From: Acanthornis magna
Lineage: Eukaryota; Chordata; Aves; Passeriformes; Acanthizidae
Direction: 5' to 3'
NCBI GenBank assembly: GCA_036785705.1
Contig: JAWUZG010000056.1
Span: forward strand, 3,473,001 to 3,537,000
DNA: 64,000 nt
This document shows positions 13,916 through 25,333 of the stretch, piece after piece (position 1 is the first letter of the stretch; each line of letters starts with the position of its first letter). The notes under the pieces are model-generated. The model was not told where the DNA came from. It made no database searches and was given only the letters and a program-made list of their open reading frames with translations. The translations under genes were made by a program, and so were the position numbers.

Positions 13916-16900
13916 GTCCTGTAACTATAGTGTTTGCCCAAATGTTCAGCTATTTGCAGCATGAGAGAAATCTGTTTGATGAAGCAAAGGCCAAGATAGT
14001 TACCTGAGCTCCATGAGCTGGAGAAATTCCTAAAGTCTTCCGGCCCTCCCTCTGTTGTGCCGCATTTTATGCTTGGAAAATCCTATCTTTCTGCACAGAA
14101 AAATGTTAAGTCACTGTGTTCACTCAAGGAGGTTACAGAAGCATCTGAACAGAAGATGTCTCAGTGCTGTGCAGAATGATGATGAATTTATTTTCTTCAT
14201 TCTACAGGAACTCATCACCAGGATGCCTGCAAAGGCTGAAAACTGTTGGAGTGACTGGAATGAAAGGATGGCAGACCCAAGCATCCACTCCTCATCCACA
14301 AGATTCAACAGCCTGTAAGTCATGGTATAGTCAAGTTTCTTTGAAATGTGACATTAGACACTAGACCTCATCTGCCAATTATAATGAAAAACTTGGATCA
14401 TTTAAGGAGGAAGGAGGTGGAGCACATGGCAATGGCTCGTGAGGAGCCAGCTGTTAATACATTTTAATTAGTAAGTAAAAAAACATGCTGACACATTACT
14501 TGTTCTGATAATTTTCCAGAATTTCTGGGTGCTAGCTGGGTTTGAATGCAGTAACAAACACTTTCCAGAAGGCTGGCTAATGTATTACCAATGTGTTATA
14601 AATTTGCCATTAGAACTTAAGAATTTGTAGGGTTGAGAGAGTGGGACATATCCAAGAAGGAAGATGGCTCTTAGGCAAGGCTGTGCTTACAGGCAGCCCT
14701 CACTCTGCTACAGCACCCAGATCTTTTATTCGGAGCAGAATGTAGCTAAGGAGGAAACACCCATGCTCATGTCAGCTCTGTGTCTGTGTCCCTGCGTGAT
14801 ATCCACAGATACCTATGGCAGTGGGTGCTGTTTGGTCATTGCCACCTGAGAGCTGGATGAACTCACTGAGCTCATTTCCCAAGTGGCAGGAAATGGCAGT
14901 TCTAAGTTAAAAAGATATTTTTTGCATAATTCTACCCAAAGCAACTATTTTAGAGGTACCTCAAAGGAAGGTACAGCTTTAGATCCTGACTGCTGCCCCT
15001 TGACATGCTCCACTTGCGTCAGGTGTCACACAAATGTTCCCTGTGCTGTCAGGAATTTACCAGCTGGGCCCAGTCTAGACTGAGGTGACCCCCACAGTAT
15101 AAAGATTTGTGCATGTAACAGTGCATGCAGATTGCAATTAGATGGTAGGGAGCCAGTGGTTTTCCTTGGAGGAGGGCGAAGATGCCATCCCTGTGTGTGC
15201 TGACTGCAAAGGGCTGTGCAAAGGTGCTGAGCAGGCAAGCAAGGAGGCCCTGCTCTGAAGCAGCTGCTGTTTGGAGTGCGCTGGGATGTGAGCACAGGGA
15301 CAGAAGATGACTGAGGAAAAGCCTTTTTCTTCTCTGGTAACATGAACACTGAGAGAAGACTCTGTGGTAATGTTGAGGGATGTGAATCTAAAAATCGATC
15401 AGTAAAGCAGCAGAATTTTTAAAGCATTGCACACATTGTCCATAATATTTCAGCTCCTGTATCCAGTAGGGTGGGGTTTTTCCAACAATCTCCTATCTCA
15501 GTTCTTCAAGCCACTTTTTTGGTCTTACAATAGCCCTGTACTTCAGGCAGATTATTTGAAGGACCTGCTGAGGGTGCTGCATAGCTTGGCTGTGATTTTT
15601 CTCCCACTCTAACTTCATGCACAGGCCTGGGCATGTTCTCAGGTCCCAGCTGGCCCCTCCCAAAGCCAAAAGATCACAACATCCAGTGAAGTGGGAGCCT
15701 GAGCACAGCCCAGAGCTAGCCAAAAACACAGCCACAGCACAGCTGTGATTTAAAGCTGGCCATTCAGCTGTGCCTTCACTCCTATTTAATAGCAGTTAAG
15801 TGGTGAAGTGCTGTCTCCTTGAAGCTTCCCTGTCTCAGCAAACACCACGTAGCATGCAATTTTTACAGCGCCTTGTAGCATATTTTTACTCCTGAAATAC
15901 AACCCTTCCGTTTTAGATCTCCTTAACCATAGTGATTTTGTGTAGAATAACAAATTTTCCATTCCTGCACTTAAAACTTGACTTTTTTCCTTATTTCCTT
16001 CAGCATTAATTATCCCTCCTAAAAATAGACAGGTGGGGTCCAAAAATATCCAGCGGGGCCTTAATGGAAGGTTTCTTGCAGGGAAGCCAAGAGCCAGACC
16101 TGATTTATTCAGCCAGTCTTGTTGTTTGTGCAGACCCACCCTGCAGCAGGTTCCTGTTTCCAGGCTTGCCTCTTGTTTGCTCACTCGGTTAATCAGTACA
16201 GCTGCCTGCGAGGGCACGTTAAGGGGAAACCATCCCTTCCCCAGTCTTCTGGGAAGGTTGCAAAAGCTGGGGAGTGTGTGGCTGCTTTCAAACCCTCAGC
16301 CCCTGAGAGCGACTCCTCTCGTGCAGGGAGGAAGGTGCATGTAGGTCATTTCTTTTGAGGGATCTGCCAAGCTGCTGTGCCTGGGAGCACGGGTGTCTCC
16401 CTTGGCTGGCCCTGTGAGCTGGCAGCAGAGGAGGGACTGGCATTCCTGAACGAAACTTTCTTCTTTCTTCTTCCTGTCAAGTCATCCTGTTCCTCCCAGC
16501 AGGCTGGAAATGCAGTTTGTGCAGCAACCCCAGAGAGGGAAAGCCTGGGATTTGTTTTACGACTTCCAAAGTCAACAAAAAGCTTGAAAGTTAAACCAAA
16601 CCTGCAAGGCCTTGCAACTTTATGGATAATTTCAAAGTTGGTTCTCAAACTCGGCTCTGAGGAGTGGTGATTCTGTGTTTTGGCGTAGGAAGTCTTGATA
16701 CAGCTTGGGTTTGGGGCCAGCCACTTGTGGGTGTGCCCATCTCATTACGCCCCTCTGGGCAGATCGTAGCTGAGATGTTGATTCTTAGATGTATGTGAGC
16801 TTCCAAGTGTGGCATTCTGAGAGTCCCAAACTGACATCTTTTTTGCAGGGTGGGGCATGAGGCTTGAGAAAAAAAATGCAGGGTCTTTGAAGTGCAAGGC

Positions 16901-17399
16901 TTTGAAGTTTATAAAAAGCTAGCAAATTCCTGTTGCAGTTCACTGTCTGTGGAAAATCTGGAAGCTAAGACTTTTGACCAAAGAGACTGGATAGCATTTA
17001 AAAGTAACAGACTGGGGAAGTGTGGCTTTCATGTTTTAACTGTTTATGCAGTGGTGGAGAAGGTGAGCTTGATTCAAAGAGTGTGTACCAAACAACACTG
17101 TCAGTCTCCGCCTTCCCTCTTTTCCACTCTGAGGCTTTGAGTGCATTCAGATCACTGACATAAAATGTGTGTGTGGTGGAAGGGGGAGGGAGGAATTTCT
17201 CTCTTCCCGTTGCTATTGTGTTTTGTTATGTTTTGTGTCTGTTCAGTTTGTCTCCAGGATCAGAGAAGTGACTCAGAAAGTTATTTCCACAATAGGAGAG
17301 CATGGGAAAACACAAACATTGGTCTCTTAAAGACACACAGTCCTGTTTATTACACACAGATATGTCTCATCTTCTGTCTGCTGGAATTGCTACCACATG

Positions 17400-18760
17400 A
17401 GCTACCTTACTCCTTCCTCTAGAACCCTCTTTGGATTTTGCACCTTAGGCCTTTTTCTTTTGTCTGTAAAATTACATAGAATTTCCCTACCCTATACTCC
17501 TACCTTATTTTTCTATACTTATCTTCTCCCTATAACTTGTCTTCCCCATTTATTGCACCTCTCATCTGTTCCTCATACTGTTTCATCTCATCCCTCTTTC
17601 CATGCTGCCACACACATGAAAGTCTCTCAGCAGCACAACCTCTCACGTCCTTCAGCTGGGCATTTTTTCTCAATGGTGTCCTCACAGCCACCAACTTGGC
17701 ATACCACACCTTCCCTCTGGGAGTTGTCCCAGTCCTACCAGGTATGCCTTGGGGAGAACATTTGGACTAGCTCTGAACAAGCCGGACTGGGCACTATGAA
17801 CCTTTGTGACCCTTTGGAGTATTTACTCCCTGTAAGTCCTAGTGCTGCAGGCCCAGACCTGCTGTGCTGTGCTGTGCTCAGCCAGGCACAATCATCCAAT
17901 GATGCAGAGAAGAAACATCAGCTCAGCAGAAACCTGGCAGCAATAGCATCCCAGAGCCTCCTTTAGTCCAGCCCATGGTGCCAACCCCTCTTTTTTGATT
18001 ATTTGTTTCAGCCAGTGGGAGCAAAAGATTAAATCTAACTCTTGCCAGTGCCAACCAGGTGGGACAGGTTGATCCTTTATTTACAATTATGATGAGGTAG
18101 CAATTATACTCTAGGGCTTTTTTCTCTTGGTGAGGTAGAGCTATTACTGAGCTCAGTGGTTTGGTTTTGTTAGTGGACCTTTGGGGCCTGTTCTTGCCTA
18201 TAACCCCCCTCAGGTTTTCTCATGTCTCTTTTCTTCTCTTGTTTTTTCTGACGTATTGTTAAACATAATCTTGTTCTCCAAGTTGCCCAGAGCACAAATC
18301 TGCCCCCAAACCTGTGTTCAATCATGCATCTCTCTTCCCCCGTTGCTGCTCACGTATCTGGGCATCCAGACTCCATCCCTTTTCCACTGCATGGATTGAG
18401 AAATCTATTAAGATAATTCCTCCCTTTCTCTTTATCCTCTTAGCTGTGTCTGCAATGCATTGTAGCTGGCTAAAAACATGTGCTTGCCTGCTTCAACTAT
18501 GGCTTGACTTAGCTCCCTCCTCTGCTGCTCTTGGAAAAGATGCTGCAGTCTGCTCATCTCAGGAGGTGCCGCCTTGCTTGCTTGCTCTGAAATTCTGTAG
18601 GAAGTGTATTCTGATGCTGTACAAGCCTTTCAGTCAGCTGCTAGAAACACTTGTCTCATTGTCCTCACCTCATTTTTATTTCAGTCTCCATTTTCTCTCA
18701 CTTTTCTATCTCTTTCTGTTGACTGTGTATTTATATTTATGTGACTTTAATCTCTTGCAG
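17400..18760. other. Pyrimidine-rich + strand segment
   Basis: Roughly 1.3 kb in which the + strand is visibly rich in C and T, with many CTTCC, TCTC and CCTCT runs. This strand asymmetry explains the unusually long stop-poor frames here. I do not recognise a coding product or repeat family in it. Confidence 0.4.
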
Positions 18761-19835
18761 TCAACTAGCAAAGCATGCCATGGGTGTGGTTCCTTGAAAA
18801 GCCAGCACAGTGAACCTTAAGGTGGATTACTTTGAAGCCACAAACGATACACAGCTAAATGGAAATAGGAAAATCCCATCCTAATTCTAGCATTATTCTT
18901 GCTTCTCTTCTGAATTGCTGGACTACTGCCAAGTCTATGAACATTTCATGGCAAATGCTGAGTCACAGGCAAGACAGAAACCCCTGCATTTAGGAACCGG
19001 AGAGGAGACGCAGGAGACAACACATTAACAAACACATTTCAGAGTGTGGGTGCCTGGGTGAGGAGGCACCTTACATAACAGTATCAAGGCAGCAACTCCA
19101 TACTTAAACTGAAAAGGAATATTCCTTTGGAAGGAATTGTTCCCCTTTTCATTCTTCTAGAAAACAGTCTTTGCACTTCTGTTATCAAACACAAGGTGGA
19201 TCTTTCATTGTAAGAAGACTTCAGAAATGCTACTCTCTAGGGCCTATTACAAACAGTGCCTAGAAGCATTGTGTAACCTGTATTTTCAAGAAACTTCAGA
19301 TTCATTCCTTCATGTCTGCCAATGCCTTATGTTTTTGTGAAAGTGGCTCAAATTTGTGTTTCAATTTCCTCATCTTTAAAATTAGGAAATAACATGTCAG
19401 GATATTGTGAGTTTACATTGTTACTGTTTTGACATGGTATTGCCACTTGCAGAGATGATATCAGAAATTTGCAAAGAACTGGGCTTTGAAAGAGAGGATG
19501 GCTGACTCTGTGACCTTCAAGTCACACATATTAATCCCATAACCATCTTGTAAAGAAAAATACAATATATACAACCTTTGAGAAAGGAATTTCACTATGC
19601 AACTACAAAATACCAATTAAAGCAGAGAAGAATGCAAAACAAACATCACAAAAGCTTTCTCTCAATGGTTAAAAGAAATCCCATTTTAAATAACAGCACT
19701 GGGTGAAATTTGAATAAAGACACCAAACAAGACACCAAGTCTCAAATGAACAGCAGAAATATTAACAATTGATGCTTTTTAGGTGATCAATAGAGAAGGA
19801 AATTAAGAGAAAACTACTATTTCATAGTTATAAGT

Positions 19836-19841
19836 TTTATT
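19836..19841 (-). terminator. KLF13: Candidate distal KLF13 poly(A) signal
   Basis: AATAAA on the - strand (TTTATT as written) is followed downstream on that strand by a U-rich stretch. Other - strand AATAAA motifs closer to the stop (23934-23939, 23748-23753, 22195-22200) are alternatives. Confidence 0.3.
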
Positions 19842-20450
19842 TTGGAAAATGTAAACCTCACTAACCATGCATACAAGTTAAGACAATATCTTACAGTTCT
19901 TAATTTTCTTCCTTTTTCCATTTTTTCCTTTCATCATTGTTGCATAGGACATTATCACAATATATAATCTATGCAATACAAAATACATAAAAAGTTACAG
20001 CAGAGCAAGAATAGATGAACATATAACTGTACAACTGTAATACTTCAATGTAGTGATATAAAGAGTTGAAAAGTGAGCCATGGAAGCTTTCATGTGCTGC
20101 TTATAAACCTGTCCAAGTGAGGATGACACGGGCAGCTTTCCAGTTCCCCATAGCTGGAATTTTAGCTGTAACCATGTCCTCTGTCCCCCACTCAGGCACG
20201 TGCTGCTGGAAAAGCACATGTGCATGCACACACATGTCCCCCAAATGCACAACAGACACAAGGAAATGCACCTGTAACCAGAGATGAAATTCAACCACAA
20301 ATCTCCAACAGGTTCAAAAGTTCTAAACGCAATGGCGTTTGGTGTAGGAATTTGGTTCAGGCCCAGCACTAGTTCTAATGAAATGGATACCTATTTATGC
20401 TCTGTAGACATCCCTTCATTATTCAGTGTGTAGTACAGACACGCTGCTGT

Positions 20451-20562
20451 GTATTTATGTATACACGCATACACTATACAATATACACACATATATGTAT
20501 TTATATATATATGTGTGTATATGCTTATATAAATCCATATATATAAATATATATATTTATAA
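20451..20562. repeat. Imperfect TA/CA (TATATG) microsatellite
   Basis: About 110 bases of alternating purine-pyrimidine repeats (ATATAC, CACA, ATATAT, GTGTGT). It lies within the likely KLF13 3'UTR and is probably length-polymorphic. Confidence 0.9.
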
Positions 20563-22829
20563 AAACCTATACCAGTGGATGGGCTTTTGCATTCTATATT
20601 CTGGCTTATGGGATAAACAAGTATAATTTGGGTATTTTCTTCGGCCTAAGGCTATAGCTCTTATCCCCAAAAGTTACAAATACAGATGTTCATCATACCA
20701 TTCACTGACATAGACTAGATGTTAGCACCCAATGCACAAACAGATGGTGTGATGGAGTAAAAGAGCACCTGAAAGTTAGTTTGTAGGTATGACCTGATGA
20801 AATTAGTAAATCTAATGGTGATGAAAAGGCAAAAACTGCACTTCACAAAGCACAAGTTCTGTAACTCATGACAAAGCACTGGAGAAGAGCAGTTGTGAAA
20901 CAGTTAAGCTCCTCACACAGCCTTTAATGCCTGGCTGCATGAGGCAAGGAAAGCATTGAACATCTGGGTAGAAAGTAATGAGGTTTAAAGGTGTAGAGAG
21001 GCTCTCATAGCTACAATTATTGCAAGGGTTAATGCAGTAAAAAGGGTGGGATACATACAGGAATTAGGTGTTACCATCAAACAGAGGCTTCTGATGACTT
21101 GTCATAAATATATACCTTTGCTGTTATGTAAACAGATACTATGCATGTATTATAAAAGCAAGGAACAATTAATTGGCAGATACAAAAAAATCTCACAAAA
21201 TCTAGCTGCCAGGAATTTAGCAGGACTGCTTTCTAAGAAGCAAGGATGCAAACTGAATTCATGTTGCCATTAGGCCTTTGCACAGGATGGGGTTAATGGA
21301 AGGGGTGAATGAGTTTCTAAGAGCGTCTTTAGTTTCAATTAAGTAGGGGTCGAAGGTGAGGATTTTCACTTGCACCTATTTCCTACAGCAAGGCAGTTCA
21401 GCTCAACTCTCGGAGAGGAATCATGGCTGGAGAAAAACAAACTTTCAGGGCTTTCTTAATAATAAAGCTGTTGTTATAGTCAGAAATGAAAAAAAAAAAA
21501 ATCCATGGCAATGTTGTATTTTGTGAGGACACCTCAACAGATGGTGTGGGGAAAGGAGGAGGCAGGAGAGATGCACATTCCTCCAGATGGAGAAACCTGC
21601 ACCTTGCCAGAGCAGTATTTCCTGAGTGTGACACGTTCATTGCTGTGCCAGGAGACTGTTTTAGATTACACTGCTGGGTGAAACAACTGAAGGGTAAAAA
21701 TCTGAGGTTAGTTTGGATAAGCACACAGATTTCAAAACATAATTTGAGCTGTTATAACTTCTCATATCTGCAAAACTCAGGAGGAACCATCATGAGAATG
21801 GACTCTAATGACCTTGCTGATCATTAGACATTTCTAGCAGATGCTAGAAAACCACAAACACTCTTTTTTTCATATGAAAACATTAAGGGAAGGTTTTGTT
21901 CCCATTTTGTTTTGGAAAATGATAGTGGTTTGGAATTTATAATTTTATCCTAAAACTGTAATGTATTAATCTTTTAACGGAGATATTTGAAACTCTAGCC
22001 GGGATTTAAAACACAGTAACTTGACTGTCAGCCTAATACATGCTGAGGTATTTACAGCTAAGATGTAAAAACAAAAAAGTTATAACGACCAATTTCAGAG
22101 AATTTCCTTAAAGTGTCATTATGTTGGCTATAGACAGTCCAATGGTGTTCTCGTTAAATTAACTGACTGAACTTGAAATTTGACTTTGAACCAATTTATT
22201 TTTTCCTGTTTAAACTTGGAGAATTATTAGTAATATCTATGAGGAATACTAGTAAAATATTAGTTCACTGAGTTAAAGATCACATGGTTCTGTGTCCCTC
22301 AGAAGAGGTAGTCCTATAACCTTTATATCCTATAATTGCAGTGCTAATAAAACCGGTGCAAATATTCCTTCTCCAAGCATGTAAAACAACTTGTTTGTAA
22401 TGCATAAACTGATTAATGCTGAATTATTAAGCCCTAAATAAATCGACTGGAGTGGTTCCTCCTTTCCTGAAGATTCAATGATGCTCTTGTTGGAAAAGGT
22501 GATTTTACAACAAAACAAATTTGGAACATGAAGCCTATAATGTTTCCCAATACTTAGTGCTCCTTTTGATTTTGGTTGTTCCCCCTCCCCTCCCATATAC
22601 CTCTCTTTAGGTATAATGATAATGGGAATTATGTTTATGACTTGTTTTGAAGTATGTGCACAAGACACAGCTGACCTGTAGAATTCCTTGAGCTAGATAT
22701 CTGAAATGCCTCTCCACTAACTACAGCACAAGAGCACTTTTAGCAGTCACAGAAACGATTGGAATGTGAATTCCTGTTACCTGAATTCTATCAAGTTGTT
22801 AAAATTGTGTATCCCAGTAGATGAGGTTA

Positions 22830-22844
22830 AAAAAAAAAAAAAAA
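22830..22844. repeat. Poly(A) tract
   Basis: A run of about 15 A bases on the + strand. There is no flanking processed-pseudogene sequence that I can recognise. Confidence 0.8.
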
Positions 22845-23089
22845 GAGGAAATCTGTGGAGGCCAACAGATCTGGTTTTCCCCTAAATACCAGAGGTTGGG
22901 CAATTATTATCACATTAACTCTATTTGTCATCTTACAAAACACCCTTACAATGTTCTTTCATTTTCTGTGAAACAGTAGAATTGTGCCTTGAAGGACTTC
23001 CAATTCAAAAGGGGAAATTAACAGAGGTGAAATCTGAAGCAAATGAACATGAAAAAATACTAAAACATCAGCACTTGTTTAGATTTAGA

Positions 23090-23136
23090 GTTGTATAGTT
23101 TTATAGATAAATACTTAAAGTATTTATCTATACAAC
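23090..23136. repeat. Near-perfect long palindrome
   Basis: Arms ATAGATAAATACTT (23103-23116) and AAGTATTTATCTAT (23118-23131) are exact inverted repeats separated by a single base. Pairing resumes outside an 8-base bulge: GTTGTATAG (23090-23098) matches the end of the right arm (to 23136), giving 19 complementary bases in all. It lies about 1.9 kb after the KLF13 stop, so KLF13 RNA could form a stable AU hairpin here. Confidence 0.85.
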
Positions 23137-24581
23137 TAATAGAATGTGTAGTATTAGGAATAGCGTAAATATTACAGAAGTACCTATGAAACTACTTGGA
23201 AATCTATATTAGCTTCTCACAGTTAACATACAGTACAATAAAACCTTGCAAAACTGGATCAATGCAAAGCAGCAAGTAAGATACAGGTTCATTGGGAATC
23301 TGGAGGCATTCACTTAATAGCAAATGACAGGTTTGGCATAGAGAGTTTCTTTTCACCATGCTACACTTAACTGCATTTATACCCTACAGTAAAAACAGGA
23401 AACAACCCAAAATTCCAGAATCAAAAGGACCTGAATTTATAATATGCACCATCAGACCCAGACAAACCAAGGAAAGCGTATTTGCTGCCAGTGAGGTTTT
23501 CAGTACCTCACAATGCTCCTGGTTTTTACTATATTTTCTACCATATAAAACATAAAAATCGACCTCTTTGTGCTCTTAGTGTTAAATATTTGAAAGTTAT
23601 TGAAAATTAGCCAATATTCCCTTTCTGTTATTAAGCAGTTATTCAGAAGTAAGAGCACCTTGCTTTATGCTGGTATCTGTATTTTTGAGAAACCTGTGGT
23701 AGTGCTGAGCTATAATGTAATTTTATCTTAAACTTAAAAATGCATATTTTATTTTTCCAGTCAGAAGATACCTTATGATTTTCACTTCCTTTTATCAACG
23801 ACCACAATTTTGATGCAACAGAATACAGAAACTATGTCTTAGCCAATTTCTCTTTCTAAGATACAGCTGTACAGTAGGTAAGTACCTTGATAACAGTTTT
23901 GGTGGGCATTGGTTCAGTAATGCTATTTTCATATTTATTTTTAAAAAACCCAAAAAACAAAACAAAAAAACAAAGGAAGAAGAAATAAAGGAAATTTTTC
24001 AAGTCAGTGTGGTTTGATTTGAATATTCTGTTGGTCCCATACTGAACAGGCAGTGCAGACAGCTTAACAACTTGGAGAGAGTGATGACAGAATGCATCTA
24101 AGTTTCCAGGCCACCTAGCAATAAAACATTACCCAGTGTAAATTTGTTTCTTTGTGATTTAGGTTACTTAAGGCAACTTGTTGAAATTTTTTTTCTCAGA
24201 ATTTTATCTAGCATGAAACAAACCAACAAACAAGTTTATCTACCTCACAGAGATTTTTGCAATAGAAGTTGGGTTTGGAGCATCTTCAGCATGAAGTGAG
24301 AAGACGGCTTGCTACCGTAAGCAGAGGGCAGCTTGAAGAAAGACAAGCCTCCTGTTTGGACACTGCCCAACGTAGGTGTATAATCAGGAAAACAAACAAT
24401 GGAAGAGTCCGGAACTACATTCCAGTATTGGGTTGGTTTCTGTATTGTTTGCTTGTTTTTTATTTTTTCCCCAGTGTGTGAAAGAACCTAACAAAAAGCT
24501 TCTGAGTGCAATTATATTTACAGAGTAAGGCCGTGGTTAGGGTGTGTCTTCATTGTAATTATTGTGTAACATAAATATCCA

Positions 24582-24589
24582 TCCCTGAG
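24582..24589 (-). promoter_or_regulatory. KLF13: miR-125 seed match (8-mer) in the KLF13 3'UTR
   Basis: On the KLF13 strand the sequence is CTCAGGGA, a full 8-mer match to the miR-125a/b seed, about 450 bases after the stop. miR-125a is reported to repress KLF13 in human T cells, lowering RANTES/CCL5 induction. The position close to the stop is typical of functional sites. Activity in this species is inferred. Confidence 0.6.
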
Positions 24590-25040
24590 AAAGGAGAAGG
24601 GGGACACAAATCCAACACAGTTGATTTGTAAGCGTATGTATGCTCATACTGTGCAATCCGGTTTTACAAACTACTTCAACACCTGAGGTGAATTAAGAGG
24701 GATTTTTTTCCTTTTTTTAGATTTTTCTCATTTTCTTATAAAGAATAATGAAGAGGATCCATAAATGGTTGCAAAATATATGAAATATTGAGACAGCAGG
24801 AGTCACTAAGTGTAACATGTAAGTTTGTCCGTCCATGAGGTTAGAATAGCCACTTGTGTGGTTGGGTAAAGAAAATCTGACTAGAAATTGCAGTGGGAGG
24901 CAGCTATTTACTGATTTTTAAAAAAGAGAGGGTGGGAACTGAAGGAGGGGAAGCAACAGAGTTCTTTAAATGTGTGCAACACAAACAAAATTCCACGTTA
25001 GGCATTAGAGGCAAAGTGCTGACATCCAGTGCAGGTAGGT

Positions 25041-25333
25041 CTATGGGGAGCTGGCGGGGCTGACCGTGGGGCTCGAGGCGTCCGAGCGGCTGTAGTCACT
25101 GACAGAGCCTGTCCTGGAGCTGCTGCCGCTCCTCCTCTTGAGCATGCTGGGGTGGAAGTTGGCGTGGCGCCGGGCGTGCTTGGTCAGGTGGTCGCTGCGC
25201 ATGAAGCGTTTCTCACACAGGGGGCAGCTGAACTTCTTCTCGCCGGTGTGAGTGCGGTAGTGCCGGGCCAGCTCGTCCGAGCGAGCGAACTTCTTGTTAC
25301 AGCCCTGCCAGTTGCATTCGAAAGGCCGCTCAC
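25041..25333 (-). CDS. KLF13: KLF13 terminal coding exon (zinc fingers 2-3 and C-terminus)
   Basis: This exon supplies residues 181 (second and third bases of its Gly codon) to 277 of KLF13, a nuclear factor that binds GC/CACCC boxes. Finger 2 has Cys187, Cys192, His205 and His209. Finger 3 has Cys217, Cys220, His233 and His237. The DNA-reading segments RSDELAR and RSDHLTK are intact, as is the TGEKKF linker. The Ser-rich tail ending [10 protein letters not shown] closely matches mammalian KLF13 and separates it from KLF9, KLF14 and KLF16. The acceptor reads TGCTCCCTGCAG before base 25333. The stop is TAG at 25041-25043. The frame joins exactly with exon 1 to finish the first TGERPF linker. 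Confidence 0.97.

Larger units (their letters stand above)
13135..19835. other. Intergenic region between convergent OTUD7A and KLF13
   Basis: No supported gene was found. The region holds an ATT/GTT trinucleotide tract near 13886-13915. A long pyrimidine-rich + strand segment at about 17.4-18.75 kb generates spurious ORFs of 189 and 168 codons without recognisable domains. Moderately GC-richer patches near 16.0-16.6 kb show no promoter-like CpG density. The exact ends depend on where the two mRNAs are cleaved. Confidence 0.6.
19836..25040 (-). other. KLF13: Probable KLF13 3'UTR
   Basis: This sequence is transcribed leftward after the KLF13 stop. It is AT-rich without credible ORFs. On the KLF13 strand it contains a miR-125 8-mer seed match (24582-24589) and two Pumilio-type TGTAAATA motifs (24515-24522 and 22049-22056). 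It also has a weaker let-7 type 7-mer (22305-22311), a long palindrome (23090-23136), a TA/CA microsatellite (20451-20562) and several AATAAA signals. Mammalian KLF13 also has a multi-kilobase 3'UTR. The left end is inferred from the last good poly(A) signal. Confidence 0.5.

Noticed and set aside
17397..17966. 189-codon + strand ORF as a possible novel gene
   Set aside because: It lies in a pyrimidine-skewed stretch, has no domain or splice context, and its composition is explained by the skew.
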